DNA of 64,000 bases. It comes from Candidatus Bipolaricaulota bacterium. Lineage in GTDB: Bacteria; Bipolaricaulota; Bipolaricaulia; Bipolaricaulales; Bipolaricaulaceae. The notes under the pieces are model-generated. The model did no database searches, was not told where the DNA came from, and was given only the letters and a program-made list of their open reading frames with translations. The stretch spans positions 108,457-172,456 of the forward strand of contig JACIWK010000001.1 in assembly GCA_014360985.1 (NCBI GenBank). The letters are read 5' to 3'. Numbering within the stretch: the stretch's first letter is position 1; each line of letters starts with the position of its first letter. This document shows positions 53,495-61,181 of the stretch, in pieces. The position numbers and the translations under genes were made by a program.

Positions 53495-54022
53495 ATGTCA
53501 AAGTGGATGCAGATGGTGGCGGTGGCCCTCGCGGCCGTGGTCAGTTTGGTTCCCACGTTCGCCCAACTCAGCTATGCCCAGGCGGTTCCGGGTGCATGGA
53601 CCGCGCCTGTTCTTCCCATCGGCGAGGAGATGGACGACGCAGAGCTGGCAGAGGCGGACGGGGAAGCGGTTCTCGCCGCCCTCTTCTTCCTTGGGTGGAA
53701 GCTTGGGAAAGCTGCCGCATTGGCGGGTGCCGGAGCAGCAGCGCTGATGCAGAGAGGATGCGATGTGGCCCTGCAAGTCGGTACTCGCGCAGGACACGTC
53801 GTGCAGCACATTACAATGAGAGGTCTCTCGTTTACAGCGCAGCACCCCCTGGCAACCAGTGTCGGCCTGGGCGCAGGAGTAGGGGGTCTTAGGGGTGGGC
53901 TCGCGTCAGACGCGCCCACGCTGTCAGGGAGGCTGATCGACGCTGCGAAGGAAGCTGGAATAGGGGTTGGCCTTGGCTTGGTGGGATATGGCTTGACACA
54001 CCCGCGGTGGCGCAATCCCTGA
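53495..54022 (+). CDS. Cassette 3 exported leader-type protein
   Basis: The 175-residue protein has the shared signal peptide (KWMQMVAVALAAVVSLVPTF, AQLSYAQA). The propeptide element is GEEMDDAELAEADGE. After it comes AVLAALFFLGWKLGKAAALA followed by GAGAAALM, a small-residue-rich helix typical of membrane-inserting peptides. A later glycine-rich stretch is SVGLGAGVGGLRGGL. This protein shares its leader and first core helix pattern with cassette 4, so the two are the closest pair. One cysteine (QRGCDVAL) is conserved between them. Confidence 0.75.
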   Translation: MSKWMQMVAVALAAVVSLVPTFAQLSYAQAVPGAWTAPVLPIGEEMDDAELAEADGEAVLAALFFLGWKLGKAAALAGAGAAALMQRGCDVALQVGTRAGHVVQHITMRGLSFTAQHPLATSVGLGAGVGGLRGGLASDAPTLSGRLIDAAKEAGIGVGLGLVGYGLTHPRWRNP

Positions 54023-54042
54023 CCGCGGAGTTGACTTTGGAC

Positions 54043-54068
54043 GGGGTTGGAACCCCGGTTCCAGCCCC
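54043..54068 (+). terminator. Intra-cassette stem-loop, cassette 3
   Basis: GGGGTTGGAA-CCCCGG-TTCCAGCCCC forms a 10-bp stem with one G-T pair. No U-tract follows, so it is likely an mRNA-stability element or weak attenuator between the exported protein and the membrane-protein genes. Confidence 0.45.
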
Positions 54069-54087
54069 TTCCGTTCGGGGTTAGGTG

Positions 54088-54327
54088 ATGAGGAAAACCA
54101 CAGCAGCTGTGCTGGGCGCAACGGTGTGGCTCGGGGCAAGTTTTGCCACGTCGTCGTCATGGCAGAACCGCTTGAGCAGCGACCCGTGGTGGCACAACCT
54201 GCTGTGGTCTGTACTCTGGTGGGGAGTATCATTCCTCACGCTTTTTCTTGGCCTTAGCATCCCTGAGTGGGCCAAGCGCAGAACGCAGAAACCAGAGGGG
54301 CCAGAGAAACCAAAGGGAAGGATTTGA
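54088..54327 (+). CDS. Cassette 3 small membrane protein A
   Basis: The 79-residue protein has two hydrophobic segments (TTAAVLGATVWLGASFATSS and WHNLLWSVLWWGVSFLTLFL). The tryptophan-rich second helix is notable. A charged, proline-rich tail follows (KRRTQKPEGPEKPKGRI). GTTAGGTG precedes the ATG. Not recognised. Confidence 0.6.
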   Translation: MRKTTAAVLGATVWLGASFATSSSWQNRLSSDPWWHNLLWSVLWWGVSFLTLFLGLSIPEWAKRRTQKPEGPEKPKGRI

Positions 54328-54408
54328 CGCTTGTGTAGAGCAAGGAATAGTATGCTGGTCCCTGTTCCCGACCCGCCAGTCGAATTGGCACCGGAAAGGA
54401 GCGCCAGG

Positions 54409-54663
54409 ATGAAACCGATTGGCCCACTGCTCAAGGACAGCGCACGGTTCGCTACGACTCTTACCCCGTGGATCTTCGTCGTGCTGGGGATTCTGGGAAA
54501 GGTTGACTTCTCAGAGCGCTGGGAGCTGGTCGGGCGACTGGCGATCGCGTGGGGGGCGGTCGCGCTTGTCGGCATACCGTTCGACATCGTGATCTACGCC
54601 CTGGAAGAGAGGCTGAAGCGGAAGAAAGCAGAGCAACAGGCCGATCGGGGATCTGAGACCTAG
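54409..54663 (+). CDS. 84-residue conserved cassette membrane protein, copy 1
   Basis: It starts MKPIGPLLKDSARF. Two helices follow (TLTPWIFVVLGILGKV and LAIAWGAVALVGIPFDIVIY), with a basic tail LKRKKAEQQADRGSET. It is almost identical to the copy at 62213-62467 (differences such as A/V, E/G, D/N), while the neighbouring membrane proteins are unrelated. Together with the C39 peptidase it forms a constant 3' block of the cassette. The ATG after AGGAGCGCCAGG is preferred to the ORF-track start at 54331. Confidence 0.75.
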   Translation: MKPIGPLLKDSARFATTLTPWIFVVLGILGKVDFSERWELVGRLAIAWGAVALVGIPFDIVIYALEERLKRKKAEQQADRGSET

Positions 54664-54710
54664 GGCTCGCCGCTGCGGCTCGCGGGGACGGCCCGAGAGA
54701 GGGAGGGGAG

Positions 54711-55151
54711 TTGGCGGAACTGCTCTTGCTCGTGGAACTCCTGTTCCAGCCCCTGCCGCACCGGGATCTGCGCTACGAGTGGGTGGTGGGGCAGGCGGAC
54801 TGGTACACATGTGGGCCAGCGGCGGTGGCGACGCTGCTCACGCACTACTACGACATTGCCACCACGGAGGCCGAGGCACTGGAACTCGCCGAAGGGTTCA
54901 TGGTCGCGGCGGGCCGCGAGCCCGGACAGGCGCTCACCGCCCTCGCCCTCCGGCAGACCCTGGAAGCCAAGGGCATCCCCACCCGAGGGTACCGAGTGTC
55001 TCCCGAGGCGCTGGCTGATTACTTCGCCCGCGGCGGGCTGCCGGTGATCCTCCACCTCACCGAGCCCCAGAGGCACTTCGTGGTCGGCGTGGGGATGGTG
55101 GGAGACCACATCGTCCTTGCCGATCCGTCGTGGGGGCAGACCCGACTTTGA
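54711..55151 (+). CDS. Stand-alone C39-type cysteine peptidase, copy 1
   Basis: The 146-residue protein starts at TTG 54711 after GGGAGGGGAG. The nucleophile region is DWYTCGPAAVATLLTHYYDI (Cys34). His122 is in RHFVVGVGMVGDHIVLADP and Asp138 in ADPSWG, giving the papain-like C39 triad. The usual C39 glutamine is probably Q28, six residues before the cysteine. No ABC transporter is fused, unlike bacteriocin exporters. The first 12 residues are hydrophobic (ELLLLVELLF) and could anchor it. It ends soon after the Asp, shorter than many C39 domains, perhaps trimmed when the IS arrived. Confidence 0.8.
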   Translation: MAELLLLVELLFQPLPHRDLRYEWVVGQADWYTCGPAAVATLLTHYYDIATTEAEALELAEGFMVAAGREPGQALTALALRQTLEAKGIPTRGYRVSPEALADYFARGGLPVILHLTEPQRHFVVGVGMVGDHIVLADPSWGQTRL

Positions 55152-55157
55152 ACTTCT

Positions 55158-55178
55158 GAGGGCGGTTTCCCGCCCCTC
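55158..55178 (+). terminator. Hairpin after C39 peptidase copy 1
   Basis: GAGGGCGG-TTTC-CCGCCCCTC, with one bulged C. No U-tract. Confidence 0.35.
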
Positions 55179-55228
55179 GGTTCCATCGTGACGATGTTAG
55201 CGTAGTGTTGGGTTGCAGTCCAGGGCCC

Positions 55229-56904
55229 CGATGTGGTGCCACGAAGGTGACGTATGTCTCCTTTTCAGGATCTGGGATGTGCTGTACACTGCGGTGTCAT
55301 GTTCGTCCGCGAGAAGAAGCGCCGGAACCAGGACGGGTCCGTGGTCACCTACCTCCAGCTCGTCGAGAACAAGCGGGTCGAGGGCAAGACCCGCCAGCGG
55401 GTGCTCTGCACCCTGGGCCGGGCTGACGACCCCAAGCTCAGGGCCGACCTCGGGCGGCTCGTCTCCACCGCCCGCCGGTACGCCGAAGAAGAGGCCCTGG
55501 TGGTGGACGCAAGCACCCGGGTCGAGACCAAGACCTGGGGGGAGCACCTCGTGTGGGGGAGGCTGTGGGAGGAGACGTTGGGGCCGGTTCTGCGGGAGGC
55601 CCTGTTCCCGGAGCGGCTGGCGAAGGCCGTCTACCTGATGGTCTTGGGGCGGCTCGCCTCCCCGAGGTCGAAGTGCGCGACCCACGCCTGGTCGGGTGAC
55701 GTGTACGGCGCGGGGTTCGAGGAAGTCGAGCTCCACGATCTCTACCGGGCGCTCGATGTCCTCTCCGAGAGGAAGGAGGTTCTGGAGCAGGGGTGGTTTG
55801 AGCGGCACCGGGACCTGTTCACGGACACGGACCTTCTCTACTTCGACACAACGTCGACCTACTTCGAGGGGGAGCACCCCGAGGATCTCGCCCAGTTCGG
55901 CTACTCCCGGGACAAGCGGGGGGACCGCCGCCAGCTCGCCCTCGGGGTGGCGGTGACCCGGGACGGGTTGCCGGTGGCGCACCTCCTCCTTCCCGGCAAC
56001 ACCGCGGATCCGGCGGCGTTCCGGGAGGCGCTCCTCTACCTCCAGCGGGTCCTGGGGGTGAGGCGGGCGGTCGTGTGCTGCGATCGGGGGATGGTGTCGG
56101 AGGGGAACCTCGAAGCGATGCGGGAGGCGGGGCTCCCCTACATCGTGGCCACGCGCCTGCGGGGGAGCAAGCTGGTCACGGAGGAGGTCCTGGCCCGTGC
56201 GGGGCGCTACCAGGCTGTGGCGGACAACCTCCGGGTGAAGGAAGTGAAGCTTGAGGACGCCCAGGACCGGTACATCGTGTGCCTGAACCCCCTGCGGGCG
56301 GAAGAGGACCGCCGTAACCGGGAGGGGATCTTGGCGCACCTGGAGGAGAAGCTTGCTCATGGGACGGCAAAGGGTCTTCTCCGGGGGGCGGCGCGCCGGT
56401 ACGTGCGGGTGACAGGGGAGCGAGTGACCCTCGACCGGGCGAAGATCGCCCACGATGCTCGCTACGATGGGAAGTGGGTGTTGCGAACGAACACCGACCT
56501 TCCGTCCCGGGATGTGGCGCTTGCCTACAAGGGCCTCTGGCAGGTTGAGGAGGCGTTCCGGGTCCTGAAGACCCCGCTTGAGCTACGGCCGATCTACCAC
56601 TGGACCGAGGGTCGGATCCGGGGGCACGTGATGGTCTGTTTCCTGGCGTTCGTGTTGCGGCAACTTCTGCGGGCGAGGCTCGACAAGCTGGGCTGGGAGG
56701 GATCGTTCACGGAACTTCTCGCGTCCCTGGGGCGGGTGCGGGTGAGCGTGTTGCGGGGCAAGTGCGGGCAGACGTTCCGGCTGCGGGACGAGATCCCGGC
56801 CTGGGCGATGCCGGCGTTCCATGCTGTTGGGATGAGAGCGCCTCGCCGCCTGGAGCGGCTCGACTGAACCCACCCTCGACCGCCCCCCCCGTAGTGCCAC
56901 ATCG
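55229..56904 (+). mobile_element. IS1634-family insertion sequence
   Basis: About 1.68 kb. The left end CGATGTGGTGCCACG and the right end, on the reverse strand, CGATGTGGCACTACG are imperfect inverted repeats sharing CGATGTGG. A single transposase ORF fills the inside. The exact ends and target duplication are not certain. Confidence 0.7.
55299..56867 (+). CDS. IS1634-family transposase
   Basis: The 522-residue DDE transposase of the IS4/IS1634 group has an N-terminal region VREKKRRNQDGSVVTYLQLV. The first acidic residue is in LLYFDTTSTYFEGE, the second in AVVCCDRGMVSEGNLEAM and the YREK-like third motif in YDGKWVLRTNTDL ... YKGLWQVEEAFRVLKTPLEL. The ATG at 55299 starts MFVREKKRRN. The ORF appears intact, so the element may still move. 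Confidence 0.9.
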   Translation: MFVREKKRRNQDGSVVTYLQLVENKRVEGKTRQRVLCTLGRADDPKLRADLGRLVSTARRYAEEEALVVDASTRVETKTWGEHLVWGRLWEETLGPVLREALFPERLAKAVYLMVLGRLASPRSKCATHAWSGDVYGAGFEEVELHDLYRALDVLSERKEVLEQGWFERHRDLFTDTDLLYFDTTSTYFEGEHPEDLAQFGYSRDKRGDRRQLALGVAVTRDGLPVAHLLLPGNTADPAAFREALLYLQRVLGVRRAVVCCDRGMVSEGNLEAMREAGLPYIVATRLRGSKLVTEEVLARAGRYQAVADNLRVKEVKLEDAQDRYIVCLNPLRAEEDRRNREGILAHLEEKLAHGTAKGLLRGAARRYVRVTGERVTLDRAKIAHDARYDGKWVLRTNTDLPSRDVALAYKGLWQVEEAFRVLKTPLELRPIYHWTEGRIRGHVMVCFLAFVLRQLLRARLDKLGWEGSFTELLASLGRVRVSVLRGKCGQTFRLRDEIPAWAMPAFHAVGMRAPRRLERLD

Positions 56905-57147
56905 ATCCATCACAAGGTGGTTGTCGCCTTCTGTCTTACGTTCTTCTTGGTGACGATGTCAAAGTCGGGGCAGAGCAGCCTCCCGTTCTCGACCTTCGTG
57001 GATGAGCGAGGCTACAGCGAGGTCGTGTTGGTCCCGATCCCGCCGCTGGAGCTGTCTTTCCTGGTTCAGGAGCGGCAACAGGAAGCGCTTCGCCGCGCGG
57101 AGGAACGCCTTGCGGCCCTGGCTCGGCTCCGGGAGAGGTTGCCGTGA
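56905..57147 (+). pseudogene. 3' gene fragment truncated by the IS
   Basis: The frame is open through the IS right end with no credible start. The visible 76-80 residues are FLVTMSKSGQSSLPFSTFVD and a C-terminal heptad-like helix (VQERQQEALRRAEERLAAL). I do not recognise the parent. The helical tail is of the kind found in restriction-enzyme specificity and similar proteins, which is only a hint. Confidence 0.45.
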
Positions 57148-57208
57148 GGGCGTGGCCCTCCCCCTGTCCCCTCCCAGCCGCGGGAGGGTTGAAGGGGAAA
57201 GGCTCAGA

Positions 57209-57417
57209 GGCTCTCACCGCCGAGCGCGCCGAGATCGCAGAGCAACCCCGAACTACACCACCAAGGGCACGAAGGACGGCACAAGGAGCTCGAAGGGATT
57301 TTGGGGTTCCAACCTCAGAGTTCATGCTTGTTGTTCTTCGTGTCCTGGGTGCCCGTTGTGGTGGGCGCCTCAGTCGGCCGGCTGTCCTCGGCGGCCCCGG
57401 CGTGCTCAGGGGTGAAG
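57209..57417. repeat. Dispersed imperfect palindrome, copy 4 (longest)
   Basis: The outer left arm CTCTCACCGCCGAGCGCGCC and outer right arm CTCGGCGGCCCCGGCGTGCT, and the inner left arm ACCACCAAGGGCACGAAGG and inner right arm CTTCGTGTCCTGGGTGCCC, are nested imperfect inverted repeats. This is the fullest version of the element seen at 5.4, 20.6 and 46.1 kb. The right arm runs up to the start of the next gene. Confidence 0.55.
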
Positions 57418-58223
57418 TGCGCTCGTGGCGGTACCCTCTCTCCCTCGGGCGTGGGGCGAGGGGAATTGTAGCTGCCCTCATTCTCCTCTCCGTCACGGCG
57501 TGGGCCCAGACCCCGATTGATCCCCTGAAGCGGCCGGACGAGGCCACGGGGGAGTACACCTGGCAGCTCGGGCTCGGCTACACCCCGTCCGGCCGGGAAG
57601 GGTTCGGAGTGGACGCGTTCGGCCAACCCTACGGCTTCACCCTCCTCTCGCACGAGTGGCGGCTGAGCTTGACGGGAACCGTCCACTTCGGCAGCGGATG
57701 GAAGACAGGGATCGCGGTCTCGCAGAGCACGACCACTCTGGACGAGGTCCGGCGGTACCCGTGGGGCGAGGAACGCCTGTCGAGCAGCGAGCGTGGAATG
57801 GCGTACTCGGTGTTCCAGGAGTGGCGGATCGATCCGAAGAACCCGTGGGATCCCCGCGTCTCGATGTCGCTTGGGCACCCGTGGAAAGGCGGGATCGGAG
57901 TGGCGGCGAGCTTCTTGCGCGACCCGATGGTGCTTGTGGGGGAGGTCGGCCTGCGGAGCCAAGAGGAGGAACCCCACGCGTGGTTCACCCTGGGTCTGGG
58001 AGCGGGGTTCGTGGCCAACGCCTGGATCAGCGTCAGCACCTCCGGGAGCCTGGCCGTGCCCGTGCTCGGGGTGGGTGTTCCGGTGACGTCGCTCGGCGTG
58101 CGACTTCGCTACGCGCTGGACCCGCGGGGCAAGGGGGAACTCGGGGTGCGCGCCACGCTGTCCCTTCGCGGGGATCGGGCGTGGGTGTCGCTGGAGGCGG
58201 AGTGGACCGGGCGAGGGCCGTAG
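57417..58223 (+). CDS. Exported barrel-like protein, unknown function
   Basis: About 268 residues. A signal peptide (ARGIVAALILLSVTAWAQ) is followed by alternating amphipathic strands (YTWQLGLGYTPSGREGFGVD, WRLSLTGTVHFGSGWKTGIA, AWFTLGLGAGFVANAWISVS, WVSLEAEWTGRG). The pattern suggests an outer-membrane beta-barrel. The GTG at 57417 is a guess. An alternative GTG at 57402 exists, and there is no strong ribosome site. It lies 41 bp upstream of the LRR gene. Confidence 0.6.
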   Translation: MRSWRYPLSLGRGARGIVAALILLSVTAWAQTPIDPLKRPDEATGEYTWQLGLGYTPSGREGFGVDAFGQPYGFTLLSHEWRLSLTGTVHFGSGWKTGIAVSQSTTTLDEVRRYPWGEERLSSSERGMAYSVFQEWRIDPKNPWDPRVSMSLGHPWKGGIGVAASFLRDPMVLVGEVGLRSQEEEPHAWFTLGLGAGFVANAWISVSTSGSLAVPVLGVGVPVTSLGVRLRYALDPRGKGELGVRATLSLRGDRAWVSLEAEWTGRGP

Positions 58224-58237
58224 CGGGTCGGTCCTGC

Positions 58238-58243
58238 TATACT
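58238..58243 (+). promoter_or_regulatory. Extended -10 of the LRR gene
   Basis: TGC-TATACT followed by GAACTGC and the ribosome site GGAGGAGGTG, a leader-bearing promoter. Confidence 0.45.
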
Positions 58244-58264
58244 GAACTGCGGAGGAGGTGCGCG

Positions 58265-59635
58265 ATGAGGACGATGGTCGTGGTGGCGCTGGCGCTCGTG
58301 TGGGGTCTCGTCGGGTTGGGATCGGAGACGGTCGTCGTCCCTGATCCCGGGCTGGAGGGAGCGATCCGTGCCGCGCTCGGGAAGCCCGAGGGCGATCTCA
58401 CGGTGGGTGACCTGGCGGGCCTCACGGAACTCGAGGCCATGGGACTGGACATCGAGGACCTCACAGGACTGGAGCACGCGGTGAACCTGAGGAAGCTCGC
58501 CCTCGTCGATAACCAGGTGTCCGACCTGTCCCCTATCTCTGGCCTCTCGGCGCTGGAGGAGCTCTCGATCGGGTGGAACCGCGTGCGCGATCTTTCCCCG
58601 GTGTCCAACCTCCCCCGGCTCAGGACGTTGGAGGCCGCGTTCAACGAGATCGAGGACCTTTCCCCTCTGGCCGGACTCACCAGGCTCTCCCACTTGGGCC
58701 TCGGCCACAACCGGATCCGGAACGTCGCTCCTTTGGCTTCGCTCCACGCCCTCGAGTGGCTGGACCTCACCTTCAACGAGGTCTTGGACCTCGCGCCCCT
58801 GGCGGGGCTCAAGAACCTGAAGTGGCTCATGCTGATGGCGAACAACGTGTTCGACCTCTCCCCTCTCTCCGGCCTGGTCAGCCTGCGCTGGCTGTGGATC
58901 GACATGAACGCGGTCACGGACCTGTCGCCGCTCGCGACCCTCACGGAGCTTCGGGAGGTCTCCGCGATGCAGAACGCTATCGCCGACGTCAGCCCGCTTG
59001 CCGGTCTTCGTAACCTTGAGAAGCTCGTTCTCTTGGGGAATGGAGTCTCCGACCTGCGCCCTCTGTCCGAGCTTGGCCGCCTCCGGTACCTGGACCTGGG
59101 CCACAACGCCGTGGCGGACCTCTCGCCTCTCGCCTCCCTCTCCGATCTCCGGTACCTGGACCTGAGCGGGAACCGGGTGGCCACCCTCGAACCGCTGGCC
59201 GGGCTCGCGAGGCTCGAGACGGTGGCGATCTCGGGGAACCCGGTGCGCGACCTCGCACCTTTGGCCGGGCTGAGGGAGCTGAGAGCGCTCGTCGCCGCCG
59301 GGGCGCGGATCGCCGACCTCTCTCCGGTTGCAGGTTCAACGAAGCTCGCGACCTTGAACGTTCAGGGAAACACGATTCGATCCGTCGAACCCCTCGCCAG
59401 CCTCGTCAGCCTGCGGGATCTCCTCCTTGGAGGGAACAACGTGTCCGACATCGGACCGCTGGCAGGGCTCCCCCTGGAGATCCTCGACCTGTCGGCCAAT
59501 CCGGTGGCGAGCTTCAGCCCACTCGTGGAGATCGCTTCCCTGCGTGTGGTGAACGTGATGCGGATCCTTCTCAAGCCCGAGGCGCGGGAGCTGCTGGACG
59601 AGTTGGAGAAGCGCGGGGTCCGCGTCCTGCGCTGA
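58265..59635 (+). CDS. Exported leucine-rich-repeat protein (internalin-like SDS22 repeats)
   Basis: The 456-residue protein has a signal peptide (TMVVVALALVWGLVGLGS) and an N-cap (VVVPDPGLEGAIRAALGKP). About 17 tandem 22-residue repeats follow with the pattern L-x2-L-x-L-x2-N-x-(I/V)-x-DLSPL-x2-L (for example LRKLALVDNQVSDLSPISGL). It ends KPEARELLDELEKRGVRVLR. Such proteins bind other proteins at the cell surface. The ATG follows GGAGGAGGTG. The repeat register is regular with no frameshift. Confidence 0.9.
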   Translation: MRTMVVVALALVWGLVGLGSETVVVPDPGLEGAIRAALGKPEGDLTVGDLAGLTELEAMGLDIEDLTGLEHAVNLRKLALVDNQVSDLSPISGLSALEELSIGWNRVRDLSPVSNLPRLRTLEAAFNEIEDLSPLAGLTRLSHLGLGHNRIRNVAPLASLHALEWLDLTFNEVLDLAPLAGLKNLKWLMLMANNVFDLSPLSGLVSLRWLWIDMNAVTDLSPLATLTELREVSAMQNAIADVSPLAGLRNLEKLVLLGNGVSDLRPLSELGRLRYLDLGHNAVADLSPLASLSDLRYLDLSGNRVATLEPLAGLARLETVAISGNPVRDLAPLAGLRELRALVAAGARIADLSPVAGSTKLATLNVQGNTIRSVEPLASLVSLRDLLLGGNNVSDIGPLAGLPLEILDLSANPVASFSPLVEIASLRVVNVMRILLKPEARELLDELEKRGVRVLR

Positions 59636-59795
59636 CACGCGACCCAGGGCGAGCCGAAAGGTAGGGGTCCCGGCCGGGGCTCACCACAGCGACCCCGTTC
59701 GGGCCCGCTCAGCGGGCAAGCCCTGACCACGAGGCCTGCCCCACGGGCGCCCACAGCGTCTCGCCGGGGGTCCGGGCAACGGGATGCGCGACGAA

Positions 59796-60188
59796 CTACG
59801 CCTTCTGCGGAGCCTGGCCCGCCTCCAGCCAGGACCAGATGAACGGCCACAGCTCGCCGTCGAGCACGGCCTGGACGTTCCCCACCTCGACCTCGGTGCG
59901 GTGGTCCTTCACCAGTTGATACGGCTGCAGGACGTAGGATCGGATCTGGTGCCCCCACTCAATGTCCGCCAGTTCCCCGCGCAGCTCGTCCAGCTTCCGC
60001 GCCTGCTCCTGCTCCATCAGGGCCCGAAGCTTCGCCCGCAGCATCCGCATCGCGGTCAGCTTGTTCTGCATCTGGGAACGCTCATTCTGGCACCCGACCA
60101 CGATCCCGGTCGGGAGGTGGGTGATCCGGATCGCGGTCTCGTTCTTCTGCATGTGCTGCCCGCCCGGCCCCCCGGCGCGGAACCTCTG
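59796..60188 (-). pseudogene. prfB: 3' fragment of peptide chain release factor 2
   Basis: The frame begins at the edge of the transposon and reads [20 protein letters not shown] (the GGQ peptidyl-hydrolysis motif). It continues [20 protein letters not shown] and ends in the RF2 tail ([20 protein letters not shown]). Only the last 130 residues remain. The N-terminal two-thirds, including the stop-codon-recognition domain, is not found on the far side of the element. The window therefore holds a truncated copy, and an intact prfB should exist elsewhere if UGA is a stop codon, as it is in many genes here. Confidence 0.85.
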
Positions 60189-61079
60189 GGGTCAGGTCTT
60201 GCAATCACACAAGCCCCAGGGCACACTCCCGCCGTGGCCCGACCGCTGAGAATCGAGTACCCAGGTGCGCTCTACCACGTGACCTCCCGCGGCAACGCCC
60301 GCCAGGAGGTCTTCTGGGACGACGTGGACCGGCGGGCGTTCCTCGAGGTTCTGTCCCAAGTGATCGAGCGGTTCGGCTGGCTGTGCCACGCCTACTGCCT
60401 CATGCCCAACCACTACCACTTGCTGATTGAGACCCTGCAGCCCAACCTGTCCCGGGGGATGCGCCAGCTGAACGGGGTCTACACCCAGGCGTTCAACCGC
60501 CGTCACCGCCGGGTCGGCCACCTGTTCGGAGGGCGGTTCAAGGCGATCGTGGTCCAGAAGGAGAGCTACCTCCTCGAGCTCGCCCGCTACGTCGTGCTCA
60601 ACCCGGTGCGGGCGGGACGGGTCCGTGCGGCCAAGGACTGGCCGTGGTCGAGCTACCGGGCGACGGTGGGGATGTCTCCCGTCCCCTCGTTCCTGACCAC
60701 GGAGTGGATCCTCTCGCACTTCGCGAGGAGCCGAACGAAGGCCCACGGAGCGTACCGACGGTTCGTGAGCGCGGGGAAGGGAGCCCGGCCGTGGGAGGAA
60801 CTCCCGGGCCAGATCTACCTGGGAAGCAACGAGTTCGTGCGCAATCTTCCCAAGGGGGGGCGGGGGCTAAGCGAGGTCCCCCGGGCCCAACGCGAGGGGG
60901 TGCGACCTTCCTTGGAGGATCTCCTCGGCGAGAACGCGGCGGCCGGGATGGTTGCGGCGTACCGGACCCATGGGTACGCGATGCGGGAGATCGCGGAGTT
61001 CCTCGGGGTGCACTACGCCACGGTAAGTCGGCGGATCCGGCGGTACGAGCAGGACCTGTTGGATTGCAAGACCTGACCC
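60188..61079 (+). mobile_element. 892-bp Y1-transposase element with 18-bp terminal inverted repeats
   Basis: It is bounded by GGGTCAGGTCTTGCAATC (60189-60206) and GATTGCAAGACCTGACCC (62 to 79 of 61.0 kb). The ends are identical to the MITE at 50928-51102. One end lies within prfB and the other joins the cassette 4 upstream block. Confidence 0.85.
60234..61076 (+). CDS. IS200/REP-associated tyrosine transposase (Y1, RAYT-like)
   Basis: The 280-residue protein starts at GTG 60234 (MARPLRIEYPGALYHVTSRG). The HUH metal site is CHAYCLMPNHYHLLIETLQ (HYH). The catalytic tyrosine region is SYLLELARYVVLNPVRAG. The C-terminal 100 residues have a helix-turn-helix (MREIAEFLGVHYATVSRRIR), common in this family. 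The stop codon lies in the right terminal repeat. The ORF appears intact. Confidence 0.9.
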   Translation: MARPLRIEYPGALYHVTSRGNARQEVFWDDVDRRAFLEVLSQVIERFGWLCHAYCLMPNHYHLLIETLQPNLSRGMRQLNGVYTQAFNRRHRRVGHLFGGRFKAIVVQKESYLLELARYVVLNPVRAGRVRAAKDWPWSSYRATVGMSPVPSFLTTEWILSHFARSRTKAHGAYRRFVSAGKGARPWEELPGQIYLGSNEFVRNLPKGGRGLSEVPRAQREGVRPSLEDLLGENAAAGMVAAYRTHGYAMREIAEFLGVHYATVSRRIRRYEQDLLDCKT

Positions 61080-61122
61080 TGTATGCGTAGACCCTGCATG
61101 CGAGTGTCCACCATCGAAGGAC

Positions 61123-61153
61123 TTGACAGGGGGGGGGGGTAGGTGCCTATAAT
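61123..61153 (+). promoter_or_regulatory. Cassette 4 promoter, 11-G tract in spacer
   Basis: Consensus TTGACA and TATAAT with a 19-nt spacer that begins with eleven G, the same as cassette 3. Confidence 0.75.
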
Positions 61154-61162
61154 AGGAGCCGT

Positions 61163-61178
61163 CATCAGGGGGGTGATG
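61163..61178 (+). promoter_or_regulatory. Cassette 4 ribosome-site hairpin
   Basis: CATCA-GGGGGG-TGATG, a shorter version of the hairpin of cassettes 1-3. Confidence 0.4.
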
Positions 61179-61181
61179 GGG

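Noticed and set aside
59784-60233. N-terminal extension of the Y1 transposase ORF
   Set aside because: It crosses the transposon left end and reads antisense to the prfB fragment. The GTG at 60234 gives the family start ARPLRIEYPGALYHV.
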